The position numbers were made by a program, and so were the translations under genes. A stretch of 37,204 nucleotides of DNA from Nevskiaceae bacterium (lineage in GTDB: Bacteria; Pseudomonadota; Gammaproteobacteria; Nevskiales; Nevskiaceae), in the NCBI GenBank assembly GCA_021731445.1, contig JAKFXK010000003.1, forward strand, positions 1 to 37,204, read 5' to 3'. Below, piece after piece: positions 8,673 through 17,858 of the stretch (position 1 is the stretch's first letter; each line of letters starts with the position of its first letter). The notes under the pieces are model-generated. The model did no database searches, was not told where the DNA came from, and saw only the letters and a list, made by a program, of their open reading frames with translations.

Positions 8673-9415
8673 GACGGCAGGTGCGCCGCATCACCCGCGT
8701 GGGCGGCCGCAAAGCGCCAGCGTCGCGGGGGGGGGCGTTCCTGCGCCTGTTGCGAGGCCAGGCGAAACGCCGTGCGTGACAGGGTGGTTGCACCCAGTCG
8801 CGACAGATGGGGCGAGGACACCTGGCAGTCGATGAGCGGGAACTCCCAATCCGCGAGCTGCTGGGCGAGATGTACGAGCGCGAGCTTGGAGGCGTCGCTG
8901 GCATGGCTGAACATGCTCTCGCCGAAAAACATGCGACCGAGTGCGACGCCATAGAGGCCACCAACCAGCTGGCCCTGCTGCCACACCTCCACCGAATGCG
9001 CCACACCCAGCTGATGCAGGGTCAGATAGGCCGTGCGCATTTCCGGCCCCAGCCAGGTGCCGCGCCCGGCGCGACGCACCCCGGCGCAGGCTTCGAGGGT
9101 GCGCGCAAAAGCCTGGTCGAAACTCACGGCGTACTCGCATTGGCGCATGCGCTTGGCGAGCGAGCGTGATACATGCACCTCGTCAGGGAAAAACACACAG
9201 CGTGGATCGGGGCTCCACCACAAGATCGGTTCGTCCGGGTTGAACCAGGGGAAGATGCCTTCGCGGTAGGCATTCAACAATCGGGTGGCAGACAGATCGC
9301 CGCCGATGGCGAGCAGGCCGTTGGGGTCGGGCAGGGCAAGGCCAGGGTCAGGAAAAGGCTGGTCTGGCTGGCGCGGATCGAGCCAGTGCAGACGGGCCGG
9401 ATGGCTGGCGGTCAT
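8669..9415 (-). CDS. aat: Leucyl/phenylalanyl-tRNA-protein transferase
   Basis: Aat attaches Leu or Phe from aminoacyl-tRNA to N-terminal Arg or Lys of proteins, marking them for ClpAP. The 248-residue protein contains the family blocks FPWFNPDEPILWWSPDPR, YAVSFDQAF, the GTWLG motif near residue 118, GGLYGVALG and FFGESMFSHASDASK. It ends in a Pro/Arg/Ala-rich tail that is encoded partly by a run of nine G (8727-8735 on the + strand). A slip there would alter only the tail. It overlaps bpt by four bases and starts 9 bases after the upstream FemAB-like gene. Confidence 0.96.
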   Translation of the reverse strand: MTASHPARLHWLDPRQPDQPFPDPGLALPDPNGLLAIGGDLSATRLLNAYREGIFPWFNPDEPILWWSPDPRCVFFPDEVHVSRSLAKRMRQCEYAVSFDQAFARTLEACAGVRRAGRGTWLGPEMRTAYLTLHQLGVAHSVEVWQQGQLVGGLYGVALGRMFFGESMFSHASDASKLALVHLAQQLADWEFPLIDCQVSSPHLSRLGATTLSRTAFRLASQQAQERPPPRRWRFAAAHAGDAAHLPS

Positions 9416-9424
9416 GGTCTGGCC

Positions 9425-10555
9425 TTAACCCTTCTTGTAGGCGCTGTGCTGCTGCAGACCAGCGTAGCGTGCCGCCACCATCCGGCGTTCGCGTGCCAGC
9501 GCCTGCGCCACCGCAGCGGCGAAGCGAGGCTCGGCAAAACTGTGCAGGGAGTGGGTCATGACCGGGTCGAATCCACGCGCAAGTTTGTGCTCGCCTTGCG
9601 CCCCCGCATCGTAGCGCGAGAGACGCTGGCGGATGCAGTACTCGATGCCCTGGTAATAGCAGGCCTCGAAATGCAGACCATCGTGAAAGCCCGATGTGCC
9701 CCAGTGGCGGCCATAGAGCGTATCGCTGCCTTGCACGAGCAGTGCCATCGCCATGAAGTGATCGCCTGAACGCGCCACCGTCACCCGTACCGGAGTGCCT
9801 TCGCGCATGGCGTAGTCGTGGAAGAACGCCAGCGTCAGGTACGGCGGCTGGCCGCGCTCTTCGTAGGTATTGGCGTAGAGCGCGTAGAGGTCTGCCCACT
9901 CAGCTGCGCTGAAGGCATTGCCCGGCAGAGTTTCAAATACCCAGCCGAGGCTTGCGACCTTCTTGCGCTCCTGCAGGATTTTCTTGCGCTTCTCGCCGTG
10001 CAGCAGTGTCAGAAACTCGGCGAAATCGGTATAGCCCTCAGTGCTGTTGTGCCACTGGAACTGAATGTCCTGACGCAGCAGCGGCGCCTGCCCCCTGTAC
10101 AGATCCAGTTCGTTCGCGGGCATGAACAGCCCATGCCAGGACGACACGCCGCCATGCAGCGGCAGGCCGCCGAGTGCCTTGGCAAGCGCCTGCCGTGCGT
10201 CGGCGTCGCGCGCGCCAAGGCGCGGCCCGGTGGCCGGTGTGAAGGGCACGGCGGTCAAGAGCTTCGGGTAATAGGCAAGGCCAGCGCGCTGTGCCGCCTC
10301 GGCCCAGGAAAAATCGAACACGAACTCGCCCCAGGAGTGCGCCTTCAGATACAGGGGAGCGGCGGCGATCAGCGCGCCGTCGTCACGCTCGGCCACCAGA
10401 TGACAGGGTGTCCAGCCGCACTCAGGGCCGACGCAGCCGTTGTCTTCCAGCGCCTTCAGATAGGCGTGTCGGGTGAATGGATAGCCGGGGTCGAACAGCG
10501 CATCCCAGTCCGCCGCGCCGATCTCTGCCATGCGCCCCAAATGTCTGAAGCGCAT
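9425..10555 (-). CDS. FemAB/GNAT-like protein (peptidogalycan biosynthesis family)
   Basis: This 376-residue soluble protein belongs to the family often annotated as GNAT N-acetyltransferase or 'peptidogalycan biosynthesis/recognition' (FemAB-like, formerly DUF482). Visible hallmarks are the PGYPFTRHAYLKALE segment near residue 24, EFVFDFSWAEA near residue 76, an NSTEGY(T)D segment near residue 170 followed by the basic GEKRKKILQERKK patch, and YGRHWG near residue 285. Two tandem acyltransferase folds are expected for such a length. The substrate is not known for the family. It lies 9 bases upstream of aat and may be co-transcribed. In Pseudomonas the gene next to aat on this side is trxB, so this is a lineage difference. 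Confidence 0.8.
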   Translation of the reverse strand: MRFRHLGRMAEIGAADWDALFDPGYPFTRHAYLKALEDNGCVGPECGWTPCHLVAERDDGALIAAAPLYLKAHSWGEFVFDFSWAEAAQRAGLAYYPKLLTAVPFTPATGPRLGARDADARQALAKALGGLPLHGGVSSWHGLFMPANELDLYRGQAPLLRQDIQFQWHNSTEGYTDFAEFLTLLHGEKRKKILQERKKVASLGWVFETLPGNAFSAAEWADLYALYANTYEERGQPPYLTLAFFHDYAMREGTPVRVTVARSGDHFMAMALLVQGSDTLYGRHWGTSGFHDGLHFEACYYQGIEYCIRQRLSRYDAGAQGEHKLARGFDPVMTHSLHSFAEPRFAAAVAQALARERRMVAARYAGLQQHSAYKKG

Positions 10556-10583
10556 GGGCAGCGGGCCGGTAGGTGCCGCACAC

Positions 10584-10910
10584 TCAGTGAAAGGTGACGG
10601 AGGTAGCCGGAATGTCTTTCAGCGCCCACTGCACGCAGGCATCGTGCTCGAAACGCGAGATGTTCTCGTTGTCAGTCGGCGGCCCCGCCTCGGCCATGCG
10701 GCCATCGGCATCGAAACGGATCGAGGCACCGGCGGTCTGGATTTTCAATTCGTTCTCGGTGGCGTCCTGCAAGGTGATCTGCAGATAGCGCACGCGCTGG
10801 TCGGCGAACTCCGGCAGCTTGTTGGCGCCCGCAGCGATGAGTGCCGCCTGCTCGGTGGAGAACTCGCGGATGTTGCCTTCGGCAGTGAGAACAAAATGGC
10901 GGATTTGCAT
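10584..10910 (-). CDS. Conserved-looking small protein of unknown function
   Basis: I do not recognise this 108-residue protein. It begins MQIRHFVLTAEGNIREFS and is acidic and soluble, with no signal peptide or membrane segment. A GAGGT ribosome-binding site lies about 9 bases before the ATG. Codon use resembles its neighbours, and the predicted sequence alternates strand-like stretches (RYLQITLQ, ELKIQTAGASIRF), suggesting a small beta-rich fold. It is first in the - strand run leading to aat-bpt-infA, 28 bases upstream of the FemAB-like gene, and is divergent from ftsK. A housekeeping or regulatory role cannot be inferred. Confidence 0.75.
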   Translation of the reverse strand: MQIRHFVLTAEGNIREFSTEQAALIAAGANKLPEFADQRVRYLQITLQDATENELKIQTAGASIRFDADGRMAEAGPPTDNENISRFEHDACVQWALKDIPATSVTFH

Positions 10911-11036
10911 GGTGAAACGACCTCGGTGAAGCCTATTGCTGATGACACCATATTGGCGCGTCTGCGACGGATTTCAAGCGCATCTGCTGCCTTGATATTG
11001 CCGTCTGGCTGAAACCGGCAACCGAAGGACGGCAGG

Positions 11037-11042
11037 TATACT
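11037..11042 (+). promoter_or_regulatory. Possible -10 element upstream of ftsK
   Basis: TATACT lies 45 bases before the ftsK ATG in the 177-base divergent region between the 108-residue protein and ftsK. No good -35 hexamer is found at 16-18 bases spacing, so the assignment is weak. Confidence 0.3.
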
Positions 11043-11087
11043 GCAATCACACGCAATGACCACGCCTGATCGCATTTCAGCGCGCCG

Positions 11088-13709
11088 ATGAAACTCCCCA
11101 CGATCAACAGCAAGTTCCGCGCCGCCGAGCCGCTCCAGACCGATCCGGGCTGGGTGGGTCGCCTGCCGCGCGAGGCACTGAGCCTGCTGCTGTTCGGCCT
11201 GGCGTTTATCCTGATGCTGTCGCTCGTCAGTCACCATCCGGATGACCCCGGGTTTTCATCCTCCGGAGTCGGCATGCCGCTGCACAACTGGATGGGTCGT
11301 GGGGGTGCTTGGCTGTCGAACACCCTGCTCAGCCTCACCGGCTTCGTCAGCTTCATGCTGCCGCTGGCTCTGGGTTGGCTGGGCTGGCGCGTGCTGCAAA
11401 ACAGCCGCCGCGCCGCCGCACTGCCCGCAGGCCTGCGTGTGTTGGCGGGATTCATCGCTGTGCTCAGCCTGTCGGGCCTGCTGGCGGTGCACAGCCCCGT
11501 GGCCGGGGAGTGGGCACCGCAGGGTGGTGGCGGCGTGCTCGGCGCGGCGCTGTCGGCCTGGTTTTCCGCCCTGCTCACGGTGCAGGGTGCCGCGCTGCTG
11601 CTGCTGACCCTTGGTGTCGCGGCGCTGCCACTGGCACTGATGTTCTCCTGGCTGGATGTGCTCGATGCCACCGGGGCTGCCACGCTCAAGCTGTGGGCGC
11701 GGATCAGCCCCTCACGGCCCGCATCCGAAGTCGAGTTGCATATCGCGCCATCAGCGCCGATGCAGGAAGACGTCTCGCTGCCCCCGACCGCCAAACCGCT
11801 CCTGCGGCGCGGCCGGCTGTCGTCGCGCATCGAGCCGCAGCTGGATCTGCTGGTACCTGCCGTCACCGACGATGCGGCCGCGGCCAACGACCTCAAGAGT
11901 TTTTACGAATCACTGCCCAGCCACACCCCGCTGGTGACAGCCGCGCTCAACCAGCAGCTGGCGCGGCCCACCAGCCAGGCATCCCGTGCGCCCGTGACGG
12001 TGGATGCAGCACCGGCCATCGCTACCGATCTGCCAGCGTGGGTCATCGGCAGCAACATCGAGGATGAGCGCGCCACCCTTGCTCCTGCTCCAGTGCCGGT
12101 CACGCAGAAGCCGATCGTGCGGCTGGTAGCCGATACGCAGCCGTATGCCACTGCTGCAACACCCGCGTCCAAGCCAGTCGTGCTGTCGCCCTACGCCGCA
12201 GTGCCGGGCCAGTACCCCAACGCGGGAACGCCCTTGCCGCCGGTGGAGCTGCTCGACGCCGCCAAGCCCTCGACCCGCAAGTACACGCCGGAAGAACTCG
12301 ACCTGCTCTCGCGCAGCGTCGAAAAACATCTGGCCGATTTCGGCGTGAAGGCACAGGTGGTCGCCGCCACGCCCGGCCCGGTCATCACCCGCTTCGAGCT
12401 GCAACTCGCACCGGGCGTGAAGGGTGTGCAGATCACCAACCTCTCCAACGACCTCGCGCGATCCTTGAGCGTCAGCCGCGTCCGTGTGATCGAGGTGATC
12501 GAGGGCCGCCCTTACGTGGGCATAGAAATCCCCAATCCGCGCCGCGATTTCGTGATGCTGCGCGAGATCATCGACTCTCCCGGCTATCGCAGTTCGGCCT
12601 CGCCGCTGACGATGGCGCTGGGCAAGGACATTGCCGGTCATCCCACCAGCGTCGATCTCGGTAAGATGCCGCACCTCCTGGTCGCTGGCACCACCGGCAG
12701 CGGCAAGAGTGTTGCGATCAACGTGATGATCCTGTCGATGCTCTACAAGGCGACGGCGGAGGAAGTGCGCTTCATCTTCATCGACCCGAAGATGCTGGAG
12801 CTCTCGGTGTATCAGGACATCCCGCATCTGCTCACGCCAGTGGTGACGGACATGAAGGATGCCGCCAACGCGCTGCGCTGGTGCGTGGCCGAAATGGAGC
12901 GCCGCTATCGCCTGATGACCGCGCTCGGCGTGCGCAATCTCGCCGGCATGAACAAGAAGGTGCTGGAAGCGCAGGCCGCGGGAGTGCCGATGCGCGACCC
13001 GATGTCCGCCGCTTCGCTTGATTTGTTCAGTGACGCACCCGGTGAGGTGAGATATCTCGAAGCCCTGCCGCACATCGTCGTCGTCATCGACGAGCTTGCC
13101 GACATGATGATGGTGGTCGGCAAGAAGGTGGAAGAACTCATCGCCCGCATCGCGCAGAAGGCACGCGCGGCCGGCATCCACCTGATCGTCGCCACCCAGA
13201 GACCCAGCGTCGATGTCATCACCGGCCTGATCAAGGCCAACATCCCCTCGCGCATCGCCTTCCAGGTCGCAAGCCCGATCGACAGCCGCACCATCCTCGA
13301 TCTCAAGGGAGCCGAGACCCTGCTTGGCCACGGTGACATGCTCTACCGGCCTGTGGGTGCCTCCGCCGTCACCCGCGTGCATGGGGCTTTCGTCGATGAC
13401 CATGAAGTGCACAAGGTGGTGGCTTATCTCAAGGGTGTTGCCGAGCCGAATTACGTCGATGGCATCCTCGCTGATGAGGAAGACCTGAAGGCCAAGGCCG
13501 ACGAAGCCAGCAGCGATGCCGAGAAAGACCCGCTCTATGACCAGGCCGTGGCACTCGTGCTGGAGAGCCGCAAGGCCTCGGTGAGCTGGGTGCAGCGCAA
13601 GCTGAAGATCGGCTACAACCGCGCCGCGCGCATGGTGGAGTCGATGGAATCTGCGGGCCTCGTCGGGCCGAGTGGACCGGGCGGAAATCGGGAAATACTT
13701 GGTGGCTAG
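11088..13709 (+). CDS. ftsK: DNA translocase FtsK
   Basis: FtsK sits at the division septum and pumps chromosome ends toward dif, activating XerCD. The 873-residue protein has an N-terminal membrane region with about four hydrophobic segments (roughly 30-50, 75-100, 115-137 and 148-188), a proline/alanine-rich linker (about 215-395), the alpha/beta motor with Walker A GTTGSGKS near 533-540 and Walker [13 protein letters not shown] near 663-674, and the winged-helix gamma domain (about 814-870) that reads orienting sequences. The tail stops abruptly after GNREILGG, where homologues such as E. coli continue with several more residues; the stop codon overlaps the left end of an inverted-repeat element. 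The gamma helices themselves look complete, so function is probably kept. Confidence 0.95.
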   Translation: MKLPTINSKFRAAEPLQTDPGWVGRLPREALSLLLFGLAFILMLSLVSHHPDDPGFSSSGVGMPLHNWMGRGGAWLSNTLLSLTGFVSFMLPLALGWLGWRVLQNSRRAAALPAGLRVLAGFIAVLSLSGLLAVHSPVAGEWAPQGGGGVLGAALSAWFSALLTVQGAALLLLTLGVAALPLALMFSWLDVLDATGAATLKLWARISPSRPASEVELHIAPSAPMQEDVSLPPTAKPLLRRGRLSSRIEPQLDLLVPAVTDDAAAANDLKSFYESLPSHTPLVTAALNQQLARPTSQASRAPVTVDAAPAIATDLPAWVIGSNIEDERATLAPAPVPVTQKPIVRLVADTQPYATAATPASKPVVLSPYAAVPGQYPNAGTPLPPVELLDAAKPSTRKYTPEELDLLSRSVEKHLADFGVKAQVVAATPGPVITRFELQLAPGVKGVQITNLSNDLARSLSVSRVRVIEVIEGRPYVGIEIPNPRRDFVMLREIIDSPGYRSSASPLTMALGKDIAGHPTSVDLGKMPHLLVAGTTGSGKSVAINVMILSMLYKATAEEVRFIFIDPKMLELSVYQDIPHLLTPVVTDMKDAANALRWCVAEMERRYRLMTALGVRNLAGMNKKVLEAQAAGVPMRDPMSAASLDLFSDAPGEVRYLEALPHIVVVIDELADMMMVVGKKVEELIARIAQKARAAGIHLIVATQRPSVDVITGLIKANIPSRIAFQVASPIDSRTILDLKGAETLLGHGDMLYRPVGASAVTRVHGAFVDDHEVHKVVAYLKGVAEPNYVDGILADEEDLKAKADEASSDAEKDPLYDQAVALVLESRKASVSWVQRKLKIGYNRAARMVESMESAGLVGPSGPGGNREILGG

Positions 13710-13913
13710 AGCATTTTTCGCTCAAGGGCCAACATCAAATCGTTGTCATTCCCGCGCCGGACTTCCCAGGAATTGCCAGCAATTCAAGGGGAATCGCGGA
13801 GGCGGGGATCCAGTTTTTCTTTCAGCTCCAGAGACCTACGAGCGAGAACTGGATTCCCGCCTACGCGGGAATGACAGATTCATGTGTATGCACTTAAACC
13901 AAAGTTGCTCTAG
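13706..13913. mobile_element. Short non-coding inverted-repeat element (MITE/REP-like)
   Basis: This 208-base element has nested inverted repeats: CTAGAGCA at 13706-13713 against TGCTCTAG at 13906-13913; TGTCATTCCCGCG at 13744-13756 against its exact complement at 13864-13876; and GGCGGGGATCCAGTT at 13801-13815 against AACTGGATTCCCGCC at 13847-13861 (one mismatch). The spacing from the outer to the middle repeat is nearly equal on both sides, so the whole is a symmetric terminal-inverted-repeat structure without a gene. CTAG at both tips could be a 4-base target duplication, as some IS5-group elements make; being a palindrome it cannot be told from the repeat tip. The ATTCCCGC-CTAC-GCGGGAAT core is a REP-type hairpin common in proteobacteria. 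Confidence 0.75.
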
Positions 13914-13974
13914 AAAGCCTGCGTTCACCTGCGCTTCAGACGATGCGCTCTCTCAAGTTCACGGATTGACCACG

Positions 13975-14601
13975 ATGTTTCGCACCCTGCTGGCGACCTC
14001 ACTGCTCTCGCTCACCCCAATCGCCCATGCCGAATCGGCCGAGGCCGCGCTCGCGCGCTTTCTCGATGGTGTGACCAGCTATCAAGCGAACTTCACGCAG
14101 GTGCAGACCGACGAGCGCGGCATGAAGATGCAGTCCAGCAGCGGCACGATGGCACTCTCGCGTCCCGGCAGGTTCCGCTGGCAGTACAACGCACCCAGCG
14201 AGCAGCTGATCGTCACCGATGGCAGCAAGCTCTGGCTTTACGACGAGGACCTGAAACAGGTCACCGTGCGTCCGGCCGAAGAGGCCTTGCAGGGGACACC
14301 TGCCGCGTTGCTGTCGCAGAAAAAGACCCTGACCGAGACCTTCACCGTCAGCGACGAGGGCGACGCCAACGGCGTGAACAAACTCAAGCTCGTGCCCAAG
14401 TCCAAAGACTCCGATTTTCAGGACGTGAGCCTGTGGCTGCGCAATGGCGCGCCTTTGCGCATGGTGTTCCGCGACACGCTCGGAGGCTCCACCGACATCG
14501 GGTTTTCCCAGGGCAAGACCAATACCAGACTCGATGCGGGCCTGTTCCGCTTCATCCCAGCCAAGGGTGTGGAAGTGATCGACGCCGAGCCCGCACCCTG
14601 A
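13975..14601 (+). CDS. lolA: Outer-membrane lipoprotein carrier protein LolA
   Basis: LolA ferries lipoproteins through the periplasm from LolCDE to LolB. The ATG at 13975 gives 208 residues with a clear Sec signal peptide (MFRTLLATSLLSLTPIAHA, cleavage near residue 19). The mature part shows the LolA blocks YQANFTQVQ, SGTMALSRPGRFRWQY, LIVTDGSKLWLYDEDLKQV and, near the end, LDAGLFRFIPAKGVEVID. The frame is open farther upstream, but that part is the inverted-repeat element and not protein-like. The order ftsK-lolA-rarA is conserved in Pseudomonas and E. coli. The inserted element raises the ftsK-lolA gap to 265 bases and may affect coupling. Confidence 0.95.
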   Translation: MFRTLLATSLLSLTPIAHAESAEAALARFLDGVTSYQANFTQVQTDERGMKMQSSSGTMALSRPGRFRWQYNAPSEQLIVTDGSKLWLYDEDLKQVTVRPAEEALQGTPAALLSQKKTLTETFTVSDEGDANGVNKLKLVPKSKDSDFQDVSLWLRNGAPLRMVFRDTLGGSTDIGFSQGKTNTRLDAGLFRFIPAKGVEVIDAEPAP

Positions 14602-14617
14602 GCCATAGAATGGGCAT

Positions 14618-15931
14618 ATGCAGGCCCAGTCCAGATCCATCGCGCCGCTAGCGGAGCGCATGCGACCCCAGACCCTCGATGAGGTGCTGGGGCAGGTGCA
14701 TCTGGTAGGCGAGGGCGGACCGCTGCGAGTGCTGCTGGATGCGGGCAAAACGCCCTCGCTGGTGTTCTGGGGACCGCCGGGTGTAGGCAAGACCACGCTT
14801 GCAAGGCTCATCGCACAGCATGTCGATGCGCAGTTCCTGACGCTCTCTGCGGTGCTCGCAGGCGTCAAGGACATCCGCGAGGCGGTGGTGAAAGCACAGG
14901 CCGAGCGTGAAGGTTTGCTGGCGCGCGCCACCATGCTGTTCATCGACGAAATCCATCGCTTCAACAAGGGTCAGCAGGATGCGCTGCTGCCGTTCGTGGA
15001 AGACGGCACGCTCACACTGATCGGTGCCACCACCGAGAACCCCAGCTTCGAGTTGAATGGTGCGCTGCTCTCGCGCGTGCGCGTGATGGTGTTGCGATCG
15101 CTCGAAGCCGAAGCCATCGAGCAGCTGCTGCAACGCGCACTCACCGATGCAGAGCGTGGCCTGGGTGCCGCCGCCGATGCCTTGCCTGCGGCTTGGCTCG
15201 CGCGCATCGCGCAAGCTGCCGATGGCGATGCCCGCAAGGGTTTGGTGCTGCTCGAAACGGCGTATGAGCTGGGTCGTGCCGAGAAGAAGCACGATGACGC
15301 GACGCTCGAAAAATTGATTGGTCGCGGATTCCGCCGCTTCGACAAGCAGGGTGAGAACCACTACGACCAGATCAGCGCGCTGCACAAATCGGTGCGCGGG
15401 TCTGATCCCGATGCCGCGCTGTATTGGCTGGCCCGCATGCTCGATGGCGGTGTCGATGCCGGCTATATCGCCCGCCGCGTGACGCGCATGGCCTACGAGG
15501 ACATCGGCCTTGCAGACCCCCGCGCACTGCAACTCGCCATCAATGCCTGGGAGGCCTTCGAGCGCATCGGTTCGCCCGAAGCCGAGCTGGCGATTGCCGA
15601 GGCCGTCGTCTATCTGGCTGTGGCACCCAAGAGCAATGCGGTCTACACCGCCTTCAAGGCCGCGCAGGCGGCGGTCGCCGATCACGGCTCGCTCGACGTG
15701 CCACTGCACATCCGCAACGCGCCCACCAAGCTGATGAAAGACCTGGGCTACGGCAAGGGCTATCGCTATGACCACGAAGAAGCGGACGCCCACGCCGCAG
15801 GCCAGCAGTTTTTGCCGGACAAGCTGGTCGGCACGCAGTTCTACCAGCCGACCGAGCGCGGGCTTGAAGGGCAGATCGCCGAGAAGCTGCGGCAGCTGCG
15901 CACCCAACCCGCCAAGACGATAGCTCGTTGA
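14618..15931 (+). CDS. rarA: Replication-associated recombination protein A (AAA+ ATPase)
   Basis: RarA (MgsA) is a clamp-loader-like AAA+ ATPase that acts at stalled replication forks. The 437-residue protein begins with the family pattern [18 protein letters not shown], then Walker [10 protein letters not shown] near residues 51-59, Walker [16 protein letters not shown] near residues 108-122, sensor GATTENPSF near 139, and the C-terminal tetramerisation/helical region including [21 protein letters not shown]. It starts 16 bases after lolA, so is likely in the same transcript. Length and context match the ortholog in Pseudomonas. Confidence 0.95.
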   Translation: MQAQSRSIAPLAERMRPQTLDEVLGQVHLVGEGGPLRVLLDAGKTPSLVFWGPPGVGKTTLARLIAQHVDAQFLTLSAVLAGVKDIREAVVKAQAEREGLLARATMLFIDEIHRFNKGQQDALLPFVEDGTLTLIGATTENPSFELNGALLSRVRVMVLRSLEAEAIEQLLQRALTDAERGLGAAADALPAAWLARIAQAADGDARKGLVLLETAYELGRAEKKHDDATLEKLIGRGFRRFDKQGENHYDQISALHKSVRGSDPDAALYWLARMLDGGVDAGYIARRVTRMAYEDIGLADPRALQLAINAWEAFERIGSPEAELAIAEAVVYLAVAPKSNAVYTAFKAAQAAVADHGSLDVPLHIRNAPTKLMKDLGYGKGYRYDHEEADAHAAGQQFLPDKLVGTQFYQPTERGLEGQIAEKLRQLRTQPAKTIAR

Positions 15932-15999
15932 TGCGAGCCTGGATGGTGCTCGCCAGCGCCGCTTGTGCGCCCGGCGTATCGCAGGGCGGCAGCCTGTAA

Positions 16000-17316
<1,317 letters not shown>

Positions 17317-17325
17317 TTCTGCTCA

Positions 17326-17343
17326 TGCCCGCCTTCGCGGGAA
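17326..17343. repeat. REP-type hairpin between convergent serS and DUF934
   Basis: CCCGC-CTTC-GCGGG with AT-rich flanks (ATGCCCGC ... GCGGGAAT) forms a short stem. It differs by two bases from the core hairpin of the ftsK-lolA element (ATTCCCGC-CTAC-GCGGGAAT at 13854-13873), so it belongs to the same dispersed repeat family. It occupies nearly all of the gap between two gene ends and may act as a transcript end. Confidence 0.7.
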
Positions 17344-17354
17344 TCACAAGCTAC

Positions 17355-17858
17355 TTATCCGCGACGCGCGTCAAAGACTGCCGCGCTGCGATCCTGCGCG
17401 GCCTGGTAAGGCAGGGGCCTGGCTTCGAGGGATAGCGCGGCCTGGCAGATCGCCAGGGGCTGATCCTCGCGCAGCGCGAACTCGCTGATGCCGCAACGCG
17501 CCATCATCGCCAGTTGATCGGCGACGACTGCCGCGCCAGTGGCACGCAGCCTGCCCGGGTAGCCGGCACGGTCGCGCAGGCGGCGGGCCTGTGAGTAAGC
17601 GCGGCCATCGGCAAAGCCGGGGAAATCCAGCACCAGCATCGGTCGGGCGAGCAGCGCGGCATCGAGCACGAGCACATCGCTGGTGTTCGGCAGCTGCACC
17701 GCCACCGCGCCCGCGTGCACAGCCAGCACGTCGGCCTGCGCCTGCCAGCGACTGAGGCTGACGATGACCGCAGCCACCGGCGGCAGCTCGGCATCATCGG
17801 CCAGTGCAAGATAGAGATCCCGGATCGGCTGGCCCAGGGCATCCAGCAGCAGGCTCAT
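17355..17858 (-). CDS. DUF934 protein, sulfite-reductase-associated
   Basis: This 167-residue protein is a member of the DUF934 family, regularly found immediately downstream of a cysI-type sulfite reductase gene in beta- and gammaproteobacteria. Visible family blocks are VQLPNTSDVLVL, the LVLDFPGFADGRAYSQARRLRDR segment split near residues 95-117, the LRATGAAVVADQLAMMARCGISEF stretch and the acidic start of the C-terminal helix. It is cytoplasmic, with no membrane segment. The start overlaps the cysI stop by four bases (ATGA), indicating coupled translation. Its biochemical role is not established; assistance to sulfite reduction is inferred from gene linkage. Confidence 0.85.
   Translation of the reverse strand: MSLLLDALGQPIRDLYLALADDAELPPVAAVIVSLSRWQAQADVLAVHAGAVAVQLPNTSDVLVLDAALLARPMLVLDFPGFADGRAYSQARRLRDRAGYPGRLRATGAAVVADQLAMMARCGISEFALREDQPLAICQAALSLEARPLPYQAAQDRSAAVFDARRG

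Noticed and set aside
11910-13412. A 500-codon open frame on the - strand inside ftsK
   Set aside because: Antisense to the conserved FtsK motor domain; His/Asp-rich translation is typical of a GC-rich shadow frame.
13672-13974. N-terminal extension of lolA running through the ftsK-lolA gap
   Set aside because: The extra 101 codons translate the inverted-repeat element, while the ATG at 13975 gives a textbook signal peptide and normal LolA length.
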